Of a stretch of 35,436 nt of DNA, positions 1 to 7,977 are shown piece by piece. Within the stretch, counting starts at the first letter, position 1; the number at the start of each line of letters is the position of its first letter. The notes beneath the pieces were generated by a model. The model was given only the letters and a program-made list of their open reading frames with translations. It searched no databases and was not told the DNA's origin. A program made the translations under genes and the position numbers. Source of the stretch: Candidatus Sumerlaeia bacterium (GTDB lineage Bacteria; Sumerlaeota; Sumerlaeia; JADFCW01); contig JAOAGV010000004.1 of assembly GCA_026415575.1 (NCBI GenBank), positions 1-35,436 on the forward strand. Direction: 5' to 3'.

Positions 1-106
1 GTTGCCGGCCAACCTCATTCAGGGCCTGCGCGACTACTTCGGCGCCCATACCTTCGAGCGGCTCGACAAGCCGGGCACGTTCCATATCGAGTGGATGCAG
101 AAGTAA
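1..106 (+). CDS. gnd: 6-phosphogluconate dehydrogenase (decarboxylating), C-terminal end only
   Basis: The window opens inside this gene; codons are in frame from base 2 and end with TAA at 104-106. The visible 34 residues include [20 protein letters not shown], which matches the extreme C-terminus of NADP-dependent 6-phosphogluconate dehydrogenase, where this tail reaches into the partner subunit's active site. The family converts 6-phosphogluconate to ribulose-5-phosphate in the cytosolic pentose phosphate pathway, producing NADPH and CO2. Nothing can be said about its start or upstream partners. A hairpin with a T-tract follows about 60 bases downstream, so it is probably the last gene of its transcript. 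It converges on the TatD/radical-SAM gene. Confidence 0.88.
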   Translation, partial: LPANLIQGLRDYFGAHTFERLDKPGTFHIEWMQK

Positions 107-133
107 AGGCGGGCGGTCAGCAGGGGCGAAGCA

Positions 134-161
134 AGAAGTTAGAAGTTAGAGATTAGAGGTT
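134..161. repeat. 7-bp tandem repeat (AGAAGTT-like, 4 copies)
   Basis: Four consecutive heptamers read AGAAGTT, AGAAGTT, AGAGATT and AGAGGTT. They lie between the gnd stop codon and its terminator. This is a short degenerate tandem repeat with no visible coding function. Confidence 0.75.
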
Positions 162-166
162 AGAAC

Positions 167-202
167 GGCGGGATTGTCGCAAGGCTGATCCCGCCTCTTT
201 TT
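167..202 (+). terminator. Rho-independent terminator of gnd
   Basis: A perfect 8-bp stem (GGCGGGAT at 167-174 with ATCCCGCC at 188-195) encloses a 13-base loop and is followed by TCTTTTTA. The T-tract overlaps the stop codon (201-203) of the convergent TatD/radical-SAM gene. On the opposite strand no T-run follows, so it appears to serve gnd only. Confidence 0.8.
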
Positions 203-1622
203 ATCGGGCAACGCAGGCGCGAGGGCGAAATCGCACGCCAAGGGTTTCCCCGGCAAAGCGCCGACAGGCATCCATATCCACCCCCGGAAAGGCCACGGCG
301 CTGGCGGCAACTTCCGCAATGGCCGTTTTTGCTTCGGCGATAAACTGACAGACCGCTTCAAAGCAGAAGCGGGCCTCGGCGGGACGGCACAATCGCGCAT
401 AATCGGCGGCGTTGGCCGCGTTGAGACTGACCGAGACGGCATCCAAAACCGACGCCAGTTCGCGCACAATCGAGCGACCGTGGATGACATTACCGTGCCC
501 GTTGGTATTCAGGCGGATGCGGCGAACACCGCGCGATTTCAGCCAGCGGCCCACGCGCAGAAGCGTTGGCAGCCGGAGGGTGGGTTCGCCGTAGCCGCAA
601 AACACCACCTCGTCGAAGTGGGCGGATGGTTTGCCTTCTCCGGCGGCTGCAATTCCGAGTTTTTCCGCAAGTGCCGCGATAACCTCGCCGGCCGAGGGTT
701 CGCGCGGCAGGCGCAAGTCATAGCCGGCGAGGCTGCACTCATGCGTCCGCGCGCAAAAGATGCAATCGTTGGTGCAGCGGTTGGTGAGGTTGATGTAAAG
801 AGCGTTGCGCAAGGGATAGGCAATGGAGTCCGGTGGGATGTCCGGTCCCAGACGAAAGAGCCGCATGGCGTTGCGACGGGTGGCCGCAGCGACTTCGTCA
901 GGGCTGACGTCGCCGGAAAGAACCCGGGCAATGGTTTCCGCCACGCGGACCACGTAGGCCGGCTCGTTCGGGTGGCCGCGCATGGGTTCAGGGGCCAGAT
1001 ACGGCGCGTCGGTTTCCAGAAGGAGACGGTCGAGCGGGAGAACTTCCGCAACAATCTGCCGCAGCCGGTCGGCCTTGCGAAACGTGACCGGCCCGCCGAT
1101 GCCAAGATGCAGTCCCATGTCCAGAAAGCGCCGGGCATCGTCGGCCGTGCCGCTGAAGCAATGGAGAACGCCTCCGGCCGGCAGTGGAAGATGGTCGGCC
1201 AGAATCGCCGCCAGATCGGCGAAGGCCTCGCGGCAGTGAATTACCAGTGGAAAGCCGACCGACTTGGCCAGAGTGATTTGCCCGCGGAAGGCGCGCTGCT
1301 GGTTTTCGCGTGTCGAGAAGTTGTAGTGATAATCCAAGCCGGTTTCGCCGACAGCGACAATGGAGCCGGCGCCGGCCAGCGCGGCGATGGCTTCCGCCGT
1401 GGTGTCCGACCAGCTGTCGGCGCGATGGGGATGGACGCCTGCGGTGGCCGCGAGCATTTCGTCGGCCTGAACGAGAGCCTGCACCGCGCGAGAGTCGTCG
1501 AGACTTTCTGCTATGGTAACAATGCGCTCCACGCCGGCGAACGCGGCGCGGTCGAGCACCGCGTCAAGGTCTTCCGCAAAAGCCTTGTCGGTCAGATGGG
1601 CGTGGGAGTCTATGAGGAGCAT
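201..1622 (-). CDS. TatD-family hydrolase fused to a TatD-associated radical SAM domain
   Basis: 473 residues with two enzymatic halves. Residues 1-258 form a complete TatD-type metal-dependent hydrolase: HAH (7-9), VGETGLDYHY (91-100), H129 in VIHCRE, H154 in LHCFSG and ETDAPYL (203-209) supply the usual two-metal ligands. TatD proteins are amidohydrolase-fold DNases and related phosphoesterases. Residues 270-473 carry a radical SAM core with CTNDCIFC (C283, C287, C290), a CxxxCxxC [4Fe-4S] motif, then FCGYGEPTLR and RLNTNGHG, which resemble the glycine-rich SAM-binding segments. This half looks like the TatD-associated radical SAM family, normally a separate neighbouring gene; its substrate is unknown. 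ATG start precedes LLIDSHAHL, the expected N-terminus; no clear Shine-Dalgarno sequence is seen. The gene lies 134 bases after the pilT-like gene and may be cotranscribed with it. Confidence 0.9.
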   Translation of the reverse strand: MLLIDSHAHLTDKAFAEDLDAVLDRAAFAGVERIVTIAESLDDSRAVQALVQADEMLAATAGVHPHRADSWSDTTAEAIAALAGAGSIVAVGETGLDYHYNFSTRENQQRAFRGQITLAKSVGFPLVIHCREAFADLAAILADHLPLPAGGVLHCFSGTADDARRFLDMGLHLGIGGPVTFRKADRLRQIVAEVLPLDRLLLETDAPYLAPEPMRGHPNEPAYVVRVAETIARVLSGDVSPDEVAAATRRNAMRLFRLGPDIPPDSIAYPLRNALYINLTNRCTNDCIFCARTHECSLAGYDLRLPREPSAGEVIAALAEKLGIAAAGEGKPSAHFDEVVFCGYGEPTLRLPTLLRVGRWLKSRGVRRIRLNTNGHGNVIHGRSIVRELASVLDAVSVSLNAANAADYARLCRPAEARFCFEAVCQFIAEAKTAIAEVAASAVAFPGVDMDACRRFAGETLGVRFRPRACVAR

Positions 1623-1756
1623 GAGTTGCAGGACGTGCGATGCAATTTTTGTGGTTTGGGTTCCGCGTGCGAGGAATCTGTTGGATTAGACGTAGTTGTC
1701 CGACACGCGAAAAGACCCGCCCCTGCGCGCCCGACCCCAAAAGCCAAAGCACCGTT

Positions 1757-2857
1757 TTATCCGGCCGAGAGGATGGCGCCTTTGTCGCCCGACGATTGGA
1801 CACCGCGGATAAACCGGCGATAGGCATAGAAGTCCTCGCAGAATTTCTTGCCTTCCTCGAACGTAATTTTTTTGGCGCGGACCAGATCGGCCAGTGCCTG
1901 ATCGAACGTCTGCATGCCGGCTTCGCGGCTGCGGATAATCGGAAAAATGTCGGGGATGCGGCTTTCGCGGATCAGTTTGGCAATGACATCGGTAACCACC
2001 ATAATCTCCTGTGCGGCCATGCGCCCCGTGCCGTCGGCCTTTTTGACCAGACGCTGCGTGATCGAAGCCTTCAGGTTCAGCGACAATTGCTCGCGCACAA
2101 GGTCGTGTTCGGCGTCGGGGTAATGGCCGATGATACGCTGGATGGTATGGACCGCGCCGGTCGTGTGGAGCGTGCTCAGGAGCAAGTGGCCGGTTTCGGC
2201 GGCCTTAATGGCCACGCGGATGGTTTCGAGGTCGCGCATTTCTCCGATCAAAATCACGTCGGGGTCCATGCGCAGGGCTTGGCGCAGACCGGTGGCAAAA
2301 TCCGGAATGTCGTCGCCGACCTCGCGCTGGCTGATAATACACTTGGCCGGCACATACAGATATTCGACCGGGTCTTCGATGGTGATCACGCGGCGCGCCT
2401 CAAGGTTGTTGAGATGGTTGATCATCGCCGCGAGGGTGGTGGACTTGCCGCTGCCCGTGATGCCCGTCAGCAACACCATGCCGCGGTGGATGCGGGCGAT
2501 GGATTTGAGCACTTCGGGCATGTCCAGTTCGTCGAGCGTGGGAATTTTCATCGGAATGCAGCGCATGGCCAGACCCAGCCGCTCTTGCGCATAGAAGGCC
2601 ACGCAGCGGAACCGTTCCATGTTGCGGTATTGGTAGGAGAAGTCCACGCCGCGGTTGGTTTCGAGCAGGTGGGCGATGCGGGTGGGGACAATTTGCGCCA
2701 CAATTTGCTCGACTTCCTCCCGCTCGCAAATCACACCGTCCACACGAACCAACGAACCGTTGATCCGAAGGAAAGGTGTGCTGTCGGTGAGGATGTGGAT
2801 GTCCGAAGCTTTGTGTTTGATTGCAGCTTGAATGAGGGTCTCAAAATTCAAACTCAT
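1757..2857 (-). CDS. Type IV pilus retraction ATPase, PilT/PilU family
   Basis: 366 residues, the usual length for PilT/PilU. It opens with the standard N-terminal domain (LIQAAIKHKASDIHI). The secretion-ATPase core follows: Walker A GITGSGKST (132-140), an Asp box at IEDPVEY (160-166), Walker B VILIGEMRD (201-209) and a His box at STLHTTGAVHTI (228-239). In the family the hexamer sits at the inner membrane and depolymerises the pilus. The C-terminal AIRNLIRE-like segment reads VIAKLIRESRIPDI, followed by GMQTFDQAL, so I cannot decide between PilT and PilU. A GGAGG lies 13 bases before the ATG. No other pilus gene is in the window, and a promoter-like pair of boxes lies about 120-150 bases upstream. 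Confidence 0.92.
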   Translation of the reverse strand: MSLNFETLIQAAIKHKASDIHILTDSTPFLRINGSLVRVDGVICEREEVEQIVAQIVPTRIAHLLETNRGVDFSYQYRNMERFRCVAFYAQERLGLAMRCIPMKIPTLDELDMPEVLKSIARIHRGMVLLTGITGSGKSTTLAAMINHLNNLEARRVITIEDPVEYLYVPAKCIISQREVGDDIPDFATGLRQALRMDPDVILIGEMRDLETIRVAIKAAETGHLLLSTLHTTGAVHTIQRIIGHYPDAEHDLVREQLSLNLKASITQRLVKKADGTGRMAAQEIMVVTDVIAKLIRESRIPDIFPIIRSREAGMQTFDQALADLVRAKKITFEEGKKFCEDFYAYRRFIRGVQSSGDKGAILSAG

Positions 2858-3244
2858 TGAAAAATTCTGACCTCCGGCAAACTAGGCGATTCTGTCAGCG
2901 GCTGGCAAATCCTTTGAGCTGCATCACATTCGACAGCCGATTTTGGCGGGCGCTTCTTCGACAACATGCCAAGAGGCTTATAGCATCATGATCAAATAAG
3001 GATCAAGAGATTTCTTTCTGGGGAAACGAACTTTCTGCCGGTCCCCTGCCGCGCGCATGTCGAGAACATCCAAGACGACGCGCGCGCAGATCGCTTGGGT
3101 TTGCAATTCGCTGGGGGGACACCTTCCATGGCATTCAAATTAAAATGTGGTCACTAGGGAGGAATATCACCACGGGCAATCTCGGGGTGAAACCCGAACC
3201 ACACCGGCGAAAACCAAAAACGGGCCGTTCCGTCCGCGTGCGTT
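2858..3244. other. Intergenic region upstream of the pilT-like gene
   Basis: 387 bases between the pilT-like start and the PPC-protein stop, both on the minus strand. It holds the candidate pilT promoter (2977-3006) and near it a GATCAA direct repeat with the palindrome ATCATGAT. I see no recognisable gene here; the short open frames look random. Confidence 0.6.
2977..3006 (-). promoter_or_regulatory. Candidate sigma-70-type promoter of the pilT-like gene
   Basis: On the minus strand TTGATC (3001-3006) is followed after 18 bases by TATAAG (2977-2982), which matches five of six -10 consensus bases. The leader to the ATG would be about 115 bases. This is a sequence match only. Confidence 0.4.
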
Positions 3245-5752
3245 CTACCGCTGCACGACTTCATAAGGAATGGCCGGCAAGACGCCGAGCGAAAAGCGCT
3301 GGGGGCCTGCTTTGGCGGCCGCTTTCGGGGGGAGGCCTTCCGAGAACACCTCGACAATGAGATTGTCGGCAAAGCCCGCTTTCACAGCCTCGCCGTCGGC
3401 CTTGATCGCAAAAGTCACCCCGCCGGGCACCATCGCCACATCTTCCACCGCCACGCCTTTGGGCAGGTCGCGCGCCTCCAGTTTTACATTCCGCATGTTC
3501 GGTCCCAACGGGGTTTTGATGTGCACCTGCGCCGTGCCGCCTGCCGGCACACGGATTGGCCCGGTATCAGCCAGTTCGATCGCCGGGGCGGCAAATCGCG
3601 CTCCCTGCACGCGCGCCATGAGCGTCTGCGACGGCGTCAAATGGCGATACAGAAATGCCTGCATCAAATCTTCGGAAGGGGTTGCTGGCCGCGTGACGGA
3701 TTTCCCTGCGATCACCGCGCGGCCTTCAAACTCAATCTGTACCGGGTCGGCAAACCCTTTTCGGGGGGCCGTCAATGTCATGCAGACGCGGTCGCGGCCC
3801 TTGGGAATTTTGGCGCCGCTCAGCACAAACCCCGCAGGGGCGTTCTTGAGGGCCAGCTCGATCTCGCCGTCGAAGCCGTCTTTGCGAAGCGCATAAACAT
3901 AGACCGGCACGGCGCGTCCGGCGGCGATGTTAAGGCTCGACGGCGTCACACACAGCGAAAAATCCGGTTGCGGCGGGCTCAGGCGCAGCCGATAGGCAAA
4001 GGCCTCGCCGCCGTGCTGCTGCGAGTCCGAGACTTCGACGTAATAGACGCCGTCGCGCGGCAACTGAAACATCAGATACGAGTCGGCATGGTGGGTGAGG
4101 TAGACGGGTTCGCGGCGCAGATAGCCGTCTTTGTCCTCGAAATCGTTGTTATAAGCGAGAATCTTGCCGGAAGAATCCATGAGCCGCACGAGCGAGTCCA
4201 TGGGGGAATTGAGTCGGCGGGCCGTAACCTCCGCGACGATGGAGTCGCCGGCGCGCCCCTCAAACCGGAACACATCCACATCGTTGGGCTGGGCAATCCG
4301 GCCGTTGACCACCTGCGGCAGTCGGACGGCTTGCGCCGCCTTGAGGTTGTTGTTGGGTTCGGCCTCAAGACATTCGGGCAACGTGCCGACGGCGTAGGCC
4401 ACTTCGTTGGACAGCAGATTGTTCTCGCGCACAACAGCCTGGCGAACCGAAGCGCCCGGTCGCGTATCCAAGGGCAGCTTGGTTTGCGTTAGATTCCAGC
4501 CGGAAATCGAAGCGATGGTCTGGGTGCCTGCCTGCCCGCCCAACGGAAACATGGCCGTAATGAACGGCAGTTCACCGATGGCCACGCGATAAACAAAATC
4601 CTCGCGCCCGCGATAAATCGAGTCGCGGATTTCGACCGTATATTCGCCGTCGGCCGGGATTTCACAAAACAGCACCGGGTCGGGCTGGAAGTAATAATCG
4701 TCGGCAAAAGCGATTTCATTGCCCCGCGCGTCGTAAAGAGTCAGCGTGGCTTGGAACCAGCCGGGGACGGCGTCGGCCAGATATGGAATCAGCCGGCGGG
4801 CGCTGGCCTGCATGACCAGCCGCTGGCCTTTGCGGGCAAAAAATGAAAAACGGTCCACATCGCCCGGCATGATTTGGCCGTTCAAAAGAACGGGCAGCGT
4901 GAGCGGCGGGGGCTTGGGCAGCGAGAGTTGAGGGGCCTTGCCGGTTTTTTGGGCGTAAAGATTTCCGGGCATTTGCTGAAGCGACCCCGGATCGTTGGGT
5001 TCAAGTTCGCTAACTTCCGGCAGCTGGCCGACCTCAAAGACCATCGGGTTGGTCAGACCTTGTCCGGTTTCGAGACGGAGTTCGCGTTGGCCCGGAGCGG
5101 CATCGGGCGCAATCGTAACTTCAATCAGAACCATTTCCGCGATCTGGGCATTCATTTGCCTCTTCTGTCGCGGGAAGAAAATATGATACATTATATGACT
5201 CAACTCGCGGAGACTTTTGCTTTCGAGATTGTAGAGAAGGGGATGCTCAACGGGGCGAAACGGCGCGGTCTTGGCTGCCTCTTTCGCCGGTGCGTCCTTG
5301 GCTTTGGTCTTGTCGGCATTTTGGGCAGACGTCGCCGGTGTAGGGGCTTTTGGTGCCGCGTCCTTCCCTTGGCCGCGAAAGAATGCGCCGGCCCTGCCGC
5401 CGAACCGTTTTTGCATCCCGGGCGGAACGGTGCCCGACGGCGACATCTCGGCAATCCGCTTTTCCCGCACGGCATTCACCCGTTCCATCAGTTCCACCCG
5501 TTGTTCCGCCTGAATATTTCCAATGGGACGGTAATATTGGATGACCTTGGCACTGACGCCTTCGCCGGTAATATGCACTTTGGTTGGGCCGGGCAGATAT
5601 TGGCCGCCGACGATAACCTGAAACGTCGTTCCCTGCCGCCCGCCGGCGGGATAGAGATAACCGAGACGTGGAGTCCGCTGCGCCGTCTGACTCCACGCAA
5701 TGCAAGATATGGCAAAGAAAACAACGAGCAGGAAGCGTTTGGGCGAGGTCAT
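3245..5752 (-). CDS. Exported protein with pre-peptidase C-terminal (PPC) domains
   Basis: 835 residues. A Sec signal peptide is evident (KR then a hydrophobic stretch to about residue 20, possible cleavage near AWSQTA). A beta-rich IPT/TIG-like N-terminal segment (about 28-60, LGYLYPAGGRQGTTFQVIVG) precedes a low-complexity Ala/Lys/Pro linker (about 130-165). Two PPC-like beta-sandwich repeats follow, near 288-395 (GDVDRFSFFARKGQRLV... with GEYTVEIRD) and 470-590 (NDVDVFRFEGRAGDSIV... with GVYYVEVSD), each preceded by an EPND or EPNN motif. The C-terminal 200 residues are further beta-rich sequence. No protease or other catalytic motif is visible. Such proteins are common in planctomycete-like genomes beside DUF1501/DUF1549 genes, as here. 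AAGGAG sits about 10 bases before the ATG. Function unknown; periplasmic or surface location inferred. Confidence 0.85.
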   Translation of the reverse strand: MTSPKRFLLVVFFAISCIAWSQTAQRTPRLGYLYPAGGRQGTTFQVIVGGQYLPGPTKVHITGEGVSAKVIQYYRPIGNIQAEQRVELMERVNAVREKRIAEMSPSGTVPPGMQKRFGGRAGAFFRGQGKDAAPKAPTPATSAQNADKTKAKDAPAKEAAKTAPFRPVEHPLLYNLESKSLRELSHIMYHIFFPRQKRQMNAQIAEMVLIEVTIAPDAAPGQRELRLETGQGLTNPMVFEVGQLPEVSELEPNDPGSLQQMPGNLYAQKTGKAPQLSLPKPPPLTLPVLLNGQIMPGDVDRFSFFARKGQRLVMQASARRLIPYLADAVPGWFQATLTLYDARGNEIAFADDYYFQPDPVLFCEIPADGEYTVEIRDSIYRGREDFVYRVAIGELPFITAMFPLGGQAGTQTIASISGWNLTQTKLPLDTRPGASVRQAVVRENNLLSNEVAYAVGTLPECLEAEPNNNLKAAQAVRLPQVVNGRIAQPNDVDVFRFEGRAGDSIVAEVTARRLNSPMDSLVRLMDSSGKILAYNNDFEDKDGYLRREPVYLTHHADSYLMFQLPRDGVYYVEVSDSQQHGGEAFAYRLRLSPPQPDFSLCVTPSSLNIAAGRAVPVYVYALRKDGFDGEIELALKNAPAGFVLSGAKIPKGRDRVCMTLTAPRKGFADPVQIEFEGRAVIAGKSVTRPATPSEDLMQAFLYRHLTPSQTLMARVQGARFAAPAIELADTGPIRVPAGGTAQVHIKTPLGPNMRNVKLEARDLPKGVAVEDVAMVPGGVTFAIKADGEAVKAGFADNLIVEVFSEGLPPKAAAKAGPQRFSLGVLPAIPYEVVQR

Positions 5753-6312
5753 GATGAATACACTCCTTTTCCGGTTCTTGGCCCAGTAAAGAATGCGAGG
5801 AGATGAAGCGACACTGAAAAAGAAATTTAAAGAAGATCAAACAACCGTGCAAGAAAGTCCCTATTTCTCCATTGCGCCCTTGAGATGTTGGCAGGGCCGA
5901 AATAATCCACGCGCCTTGGCTTTATGTTGATTTCGCTCTTGTCCGGGTCCCACACAATCCTCATACGTTGGTCGTTAATCTCATATTTCTCGCGCCCTGC
6001 CGGCGCCGCATGACCAAAGCATTGGGATCCATCGCAGCGGAATTGCCAAATTTCGCCCGTCGGCCGATCCCACCTGTGAACCGTCGCTGCCCGCTCGCGC
6101 CGTATAAATCCGTTCATCATGCGGCAAGGGATATACGGGAATGGGATACCGAACTTTTTTATATTTCCTCGCCGGAGTGTCGTAGCGCGGCCGCTCAGCC
6201 ATTTCGCCGAGAACCCAAGAAATGCCCCGGCCCACGCACAATACTTATTCCCCACACGGCGAATCTCTAAGGACTTTGGGGAATTCCGCGTCCTAACGCA
6301 GGTGGCCGAGCG
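5753..6312. other. Gap between the DUF1501 gene and the PPC-protein gene
   Basis: 560 bases with two overlapping minus-strand reading frames: 5827-6255 (142 codons, GTG start) and 5981-6241. Neither is recognised as a whole and neither has a Shine-Dalgarno sequence. The 3' end of the first frame resembles the start of a BrnT toxin, listed separately. The region looks like decayed coding DNA. Confidence 0.45.
5827..5964 (-). pseudogene. BrnT-like toxin, N-terminal remnant
   Basis: From ATG at 5964 the frame reads MRIVWDPDKSEINIK and then RRVDY. This lines up without gaps with the BrnT N-terminal pattern of W-D-P-x-K, a conserved Asn four residues on and a V-D-F end. BrnT is a type II ribonuclease toxin of about 90 residues paired with BrnA. 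After about 22 residues the similarity stops, and the frame ends at 45 codons without the rest of the fold. No BrnA antitoxin follows; the next gene is the PPC protein. I read this as a decayed toxin fragment, but the match is short and could be chance. Confidence 0.35.
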
Positions 6313-7668
6313 CTACATAATCTCCTTGAGCCGGCCGCCGCTTTGCGTGCCATCGGCCACCGAAGGCAGTACCTTGACGTCCATGCCGCGCGGATTGGGC
6401 AATGGCCCCTCCGGGTCTATGCCCAGCAGCTCATACATGCTGCCGATGAGGTCGTGCGGATAAACCGGCCGCTCGGCCACTTCCATCCCCTTGCTGTCGG
6501 AGGCGCCCACGACGCGGCCGCCCTTGAATCCGCCGCCGGCAACCACGGCGCAAAAGCACGGCCCATATAGGCCCCGCCCGCCGTTCCACGGCGCTTCCCA
6601 CTGCACGCGCGGTGTACGGCCAAACTCGCCGCTCCACCAGACAATCGTGCTGTCGAGCAGGCCGCGGTCGGCGAGGTCTTCCAACAGCGTTGCCATGCCC
6701 TGATCCAACTCCGGCAATTTCCTCTTCATCATCTCGAAATGCTGTTTGTGGGTATCCCACCCTTGATAGTTAATGGTAACATACGGCACGCCGTGTTCGA
6801 CCAGACGACGCGCGACCAGACAGGACTGGCCGAATGTGTTGCGGCCATACTTGTCGCGCAGTTCATCCTTTTCCTGCGTCGGATCGAACAGTTTCCGCGC
6901 CTCGCCAAACATCAGGTCGTAGGCTTTGGACTCCGCGGCATCGAGCCGTGCCAGATTGGGATTATTCGGCAGGGCCTTGCCGAGAGAATCGAGCGTGTGG
7001 AGCAACTGTCGGCGGCTTTCCTGACGCTGATCGGAGATGCCCTGCGCCACAATGCCCTCGACAGCAAACGGCGTGCGGGCGGGATCGCCGCCTGTGGCAA
7101 ACGGCTTGTATCGTTGTCCGAGAAAGCCCGCCTCGGAGAACCGCCCCTGCGGCCGGGTCAGTACAATATACGGCGGCACAACCCCCTGATAACCGCGATC
7201 GTAGCCCTTGAACAGCGCCACGACGGCGCCGGCGCATGGATATACCAGCCGGTCGGGTTTCCGGCCGGTCTGCACCATGTAGCTGGCCGTTTCGTGCGAG
7301 TTGTTGCCGTGGGTCATGCTGCGAATGATGGAAAACTTGTCGGCCTGTTTGGCCAGCAAGGGCAGGAATTCATTGATCTGAATCCCGTCCACCTTCGTGG
7401 GTATGGCGGTCTTGAACGGGCCGGTATAGTCATAGCCCGCATCCGGCTTGGGATCAAATGTGTCCAAATGCGACGGACCGCCCCACATCCAGATTTGGAT
7501 GACCGCCCTGGCCTTAGCGGGTTTCGTCGCAACGTCGGCCGGCGGTTGCGCTGCCTCAGCGGCTTCGGCACGCCGCCTTTGCCCAAGCAGTAGTCCGGCG
7601 GCCCCCAAAAGTCCGGCCTTCAAGACTTCCCTCCGACTCACATCGCTGCCAAATGCGTGCTCGGTCAT
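6313..7668 (-). CDS. Twin-arginine-exported DUF1501 family protein
   Basis: 451 residues. The N-terminus SRREVLKAG plus a hydrophobic Ala/Gly/Leu stretch is a twin-arginine signal. The mature part has the DUF1501 hallmarks VIQIWMWGGPSHLDTFDPKP, IIRSMTHGNNSHE, YVTINYQGWDTH and VVWWSGEFGRTP. These resemble the metal-site regions of the alkaline phosphatase/sulfatase fold to which DUF1501 is distantly related. Biochemical role is unknown. DUF1501 genes are abundant in planctomycete-like bacteria, typically in pairs with DUF1549/DUF1553 or PPC proteins; a PPC gene follows 560 bases downstream, but no DUF1549/1553 gene is present here. GGAGG lies eight bases before the ATG, fixing the start. Confidence 0.92.
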   Translation of the reverse strand: MTEHAFGSDVSRREVLKAGLLGAAGLLLGQRRRAEAAEAAQPPADVATKPAKARAVIQIWMWGGPSHLDTFDPKPDAGYDYTGPFKTAIPTKVDGIQINEFLPLLAKQADKFSIIRSMTHGNNSHETASYMVQTGRKPDRLVYPCAGAVVALFKGYDRGYQGVVPPYIVLTRPQGRFSEAGFLGQRYKPFATGGDPARTPFAVEGIVAQGISDQRQESRRQLLHTLDSLGKALPNNPNLARLDAAESKAYDLMFGEARKLFDPTQEKDELRDKYGRNTFGQSCLVARRLVEHGVPYVTINYQGWDTHKQHFEMMKRKLPELDQGMATLLEDLADRGLLDSTIVWWSGEFGRTPRVQWEAPWNGGRGLYGPCFCAVVAGGGFKGGRVVGASDSKGMEVAERPVYPHDLIGSMYELLGIDPEGPLPNPRGMDVKVLPSVADGTQSGGRLKEIM

Positions 7669-7977
7669 GTTCGATACCTCCGTTTGTGAGCGTTGGCGAG
7701 TCAGATATAGAATTATCGAAAATCCTCACTCTTTTTGGTTCAAAAGAATCCAACCGGTCTTCTTGCTGAACCCTTTTTCCCCTCTCCCTCAGCCTGAAAG
7801 TAATACTGACAGGGAAAGGAAAGTTTTGTCAAGTATTGTGTTTGGCCAAATGTGCGAAATAGCCTTTCGGCTCAAAAAAACTGCCATTCGCTATTGACGC
7901 GGCGGCGGGTGCTTCCATAGCATCCTGTATCTCGACCGATTCAAGGGTGAATCTGGTGTTCGAGGCAGGTAGCAACC
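7669..7977. other. Divergent intergenic region between the DUF1501 gene and trpE
   Basis: 309 bases of relatively AT-rich sequence that must carry promoters in both directions. A trpE promoter is proposed at 7894-7923. On the minus strand a perfect TTGACA lies at 7827-7832, but I find no good -10 box at 16-18 bases. There is no leader peptide with Trp codons and no attenuator stem-loop next to trpE. Confidence 0.5.
7894..7923 (+). promoter_or_regulatory. Candidate promoter of the trpEGD operon
   Basis: TTGACG (7894-7899) and TAGCAT (7918-7923) are separated by 18 bases, matching five and four consensus positions. Transcription would start about 45 bases before trpE, leaving no room for a classical attenuator. 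This is a sequence match only. Confidence 0.4.

Noticed and set aside
480-1823. 447-codon plus-strand open frame
   Set aside because: It lies opposite the TatD/radical-SAM fusion and its protein has no recognisable motif; it is an antisense shadow in GC-rich DNA.
7669-7977. Tryptophan attenuator or T-box before trpE
   Set aside because: No leader peptide with tandem Trp codons, no T-box sequence and too short a leader if the proposed promoter is right.
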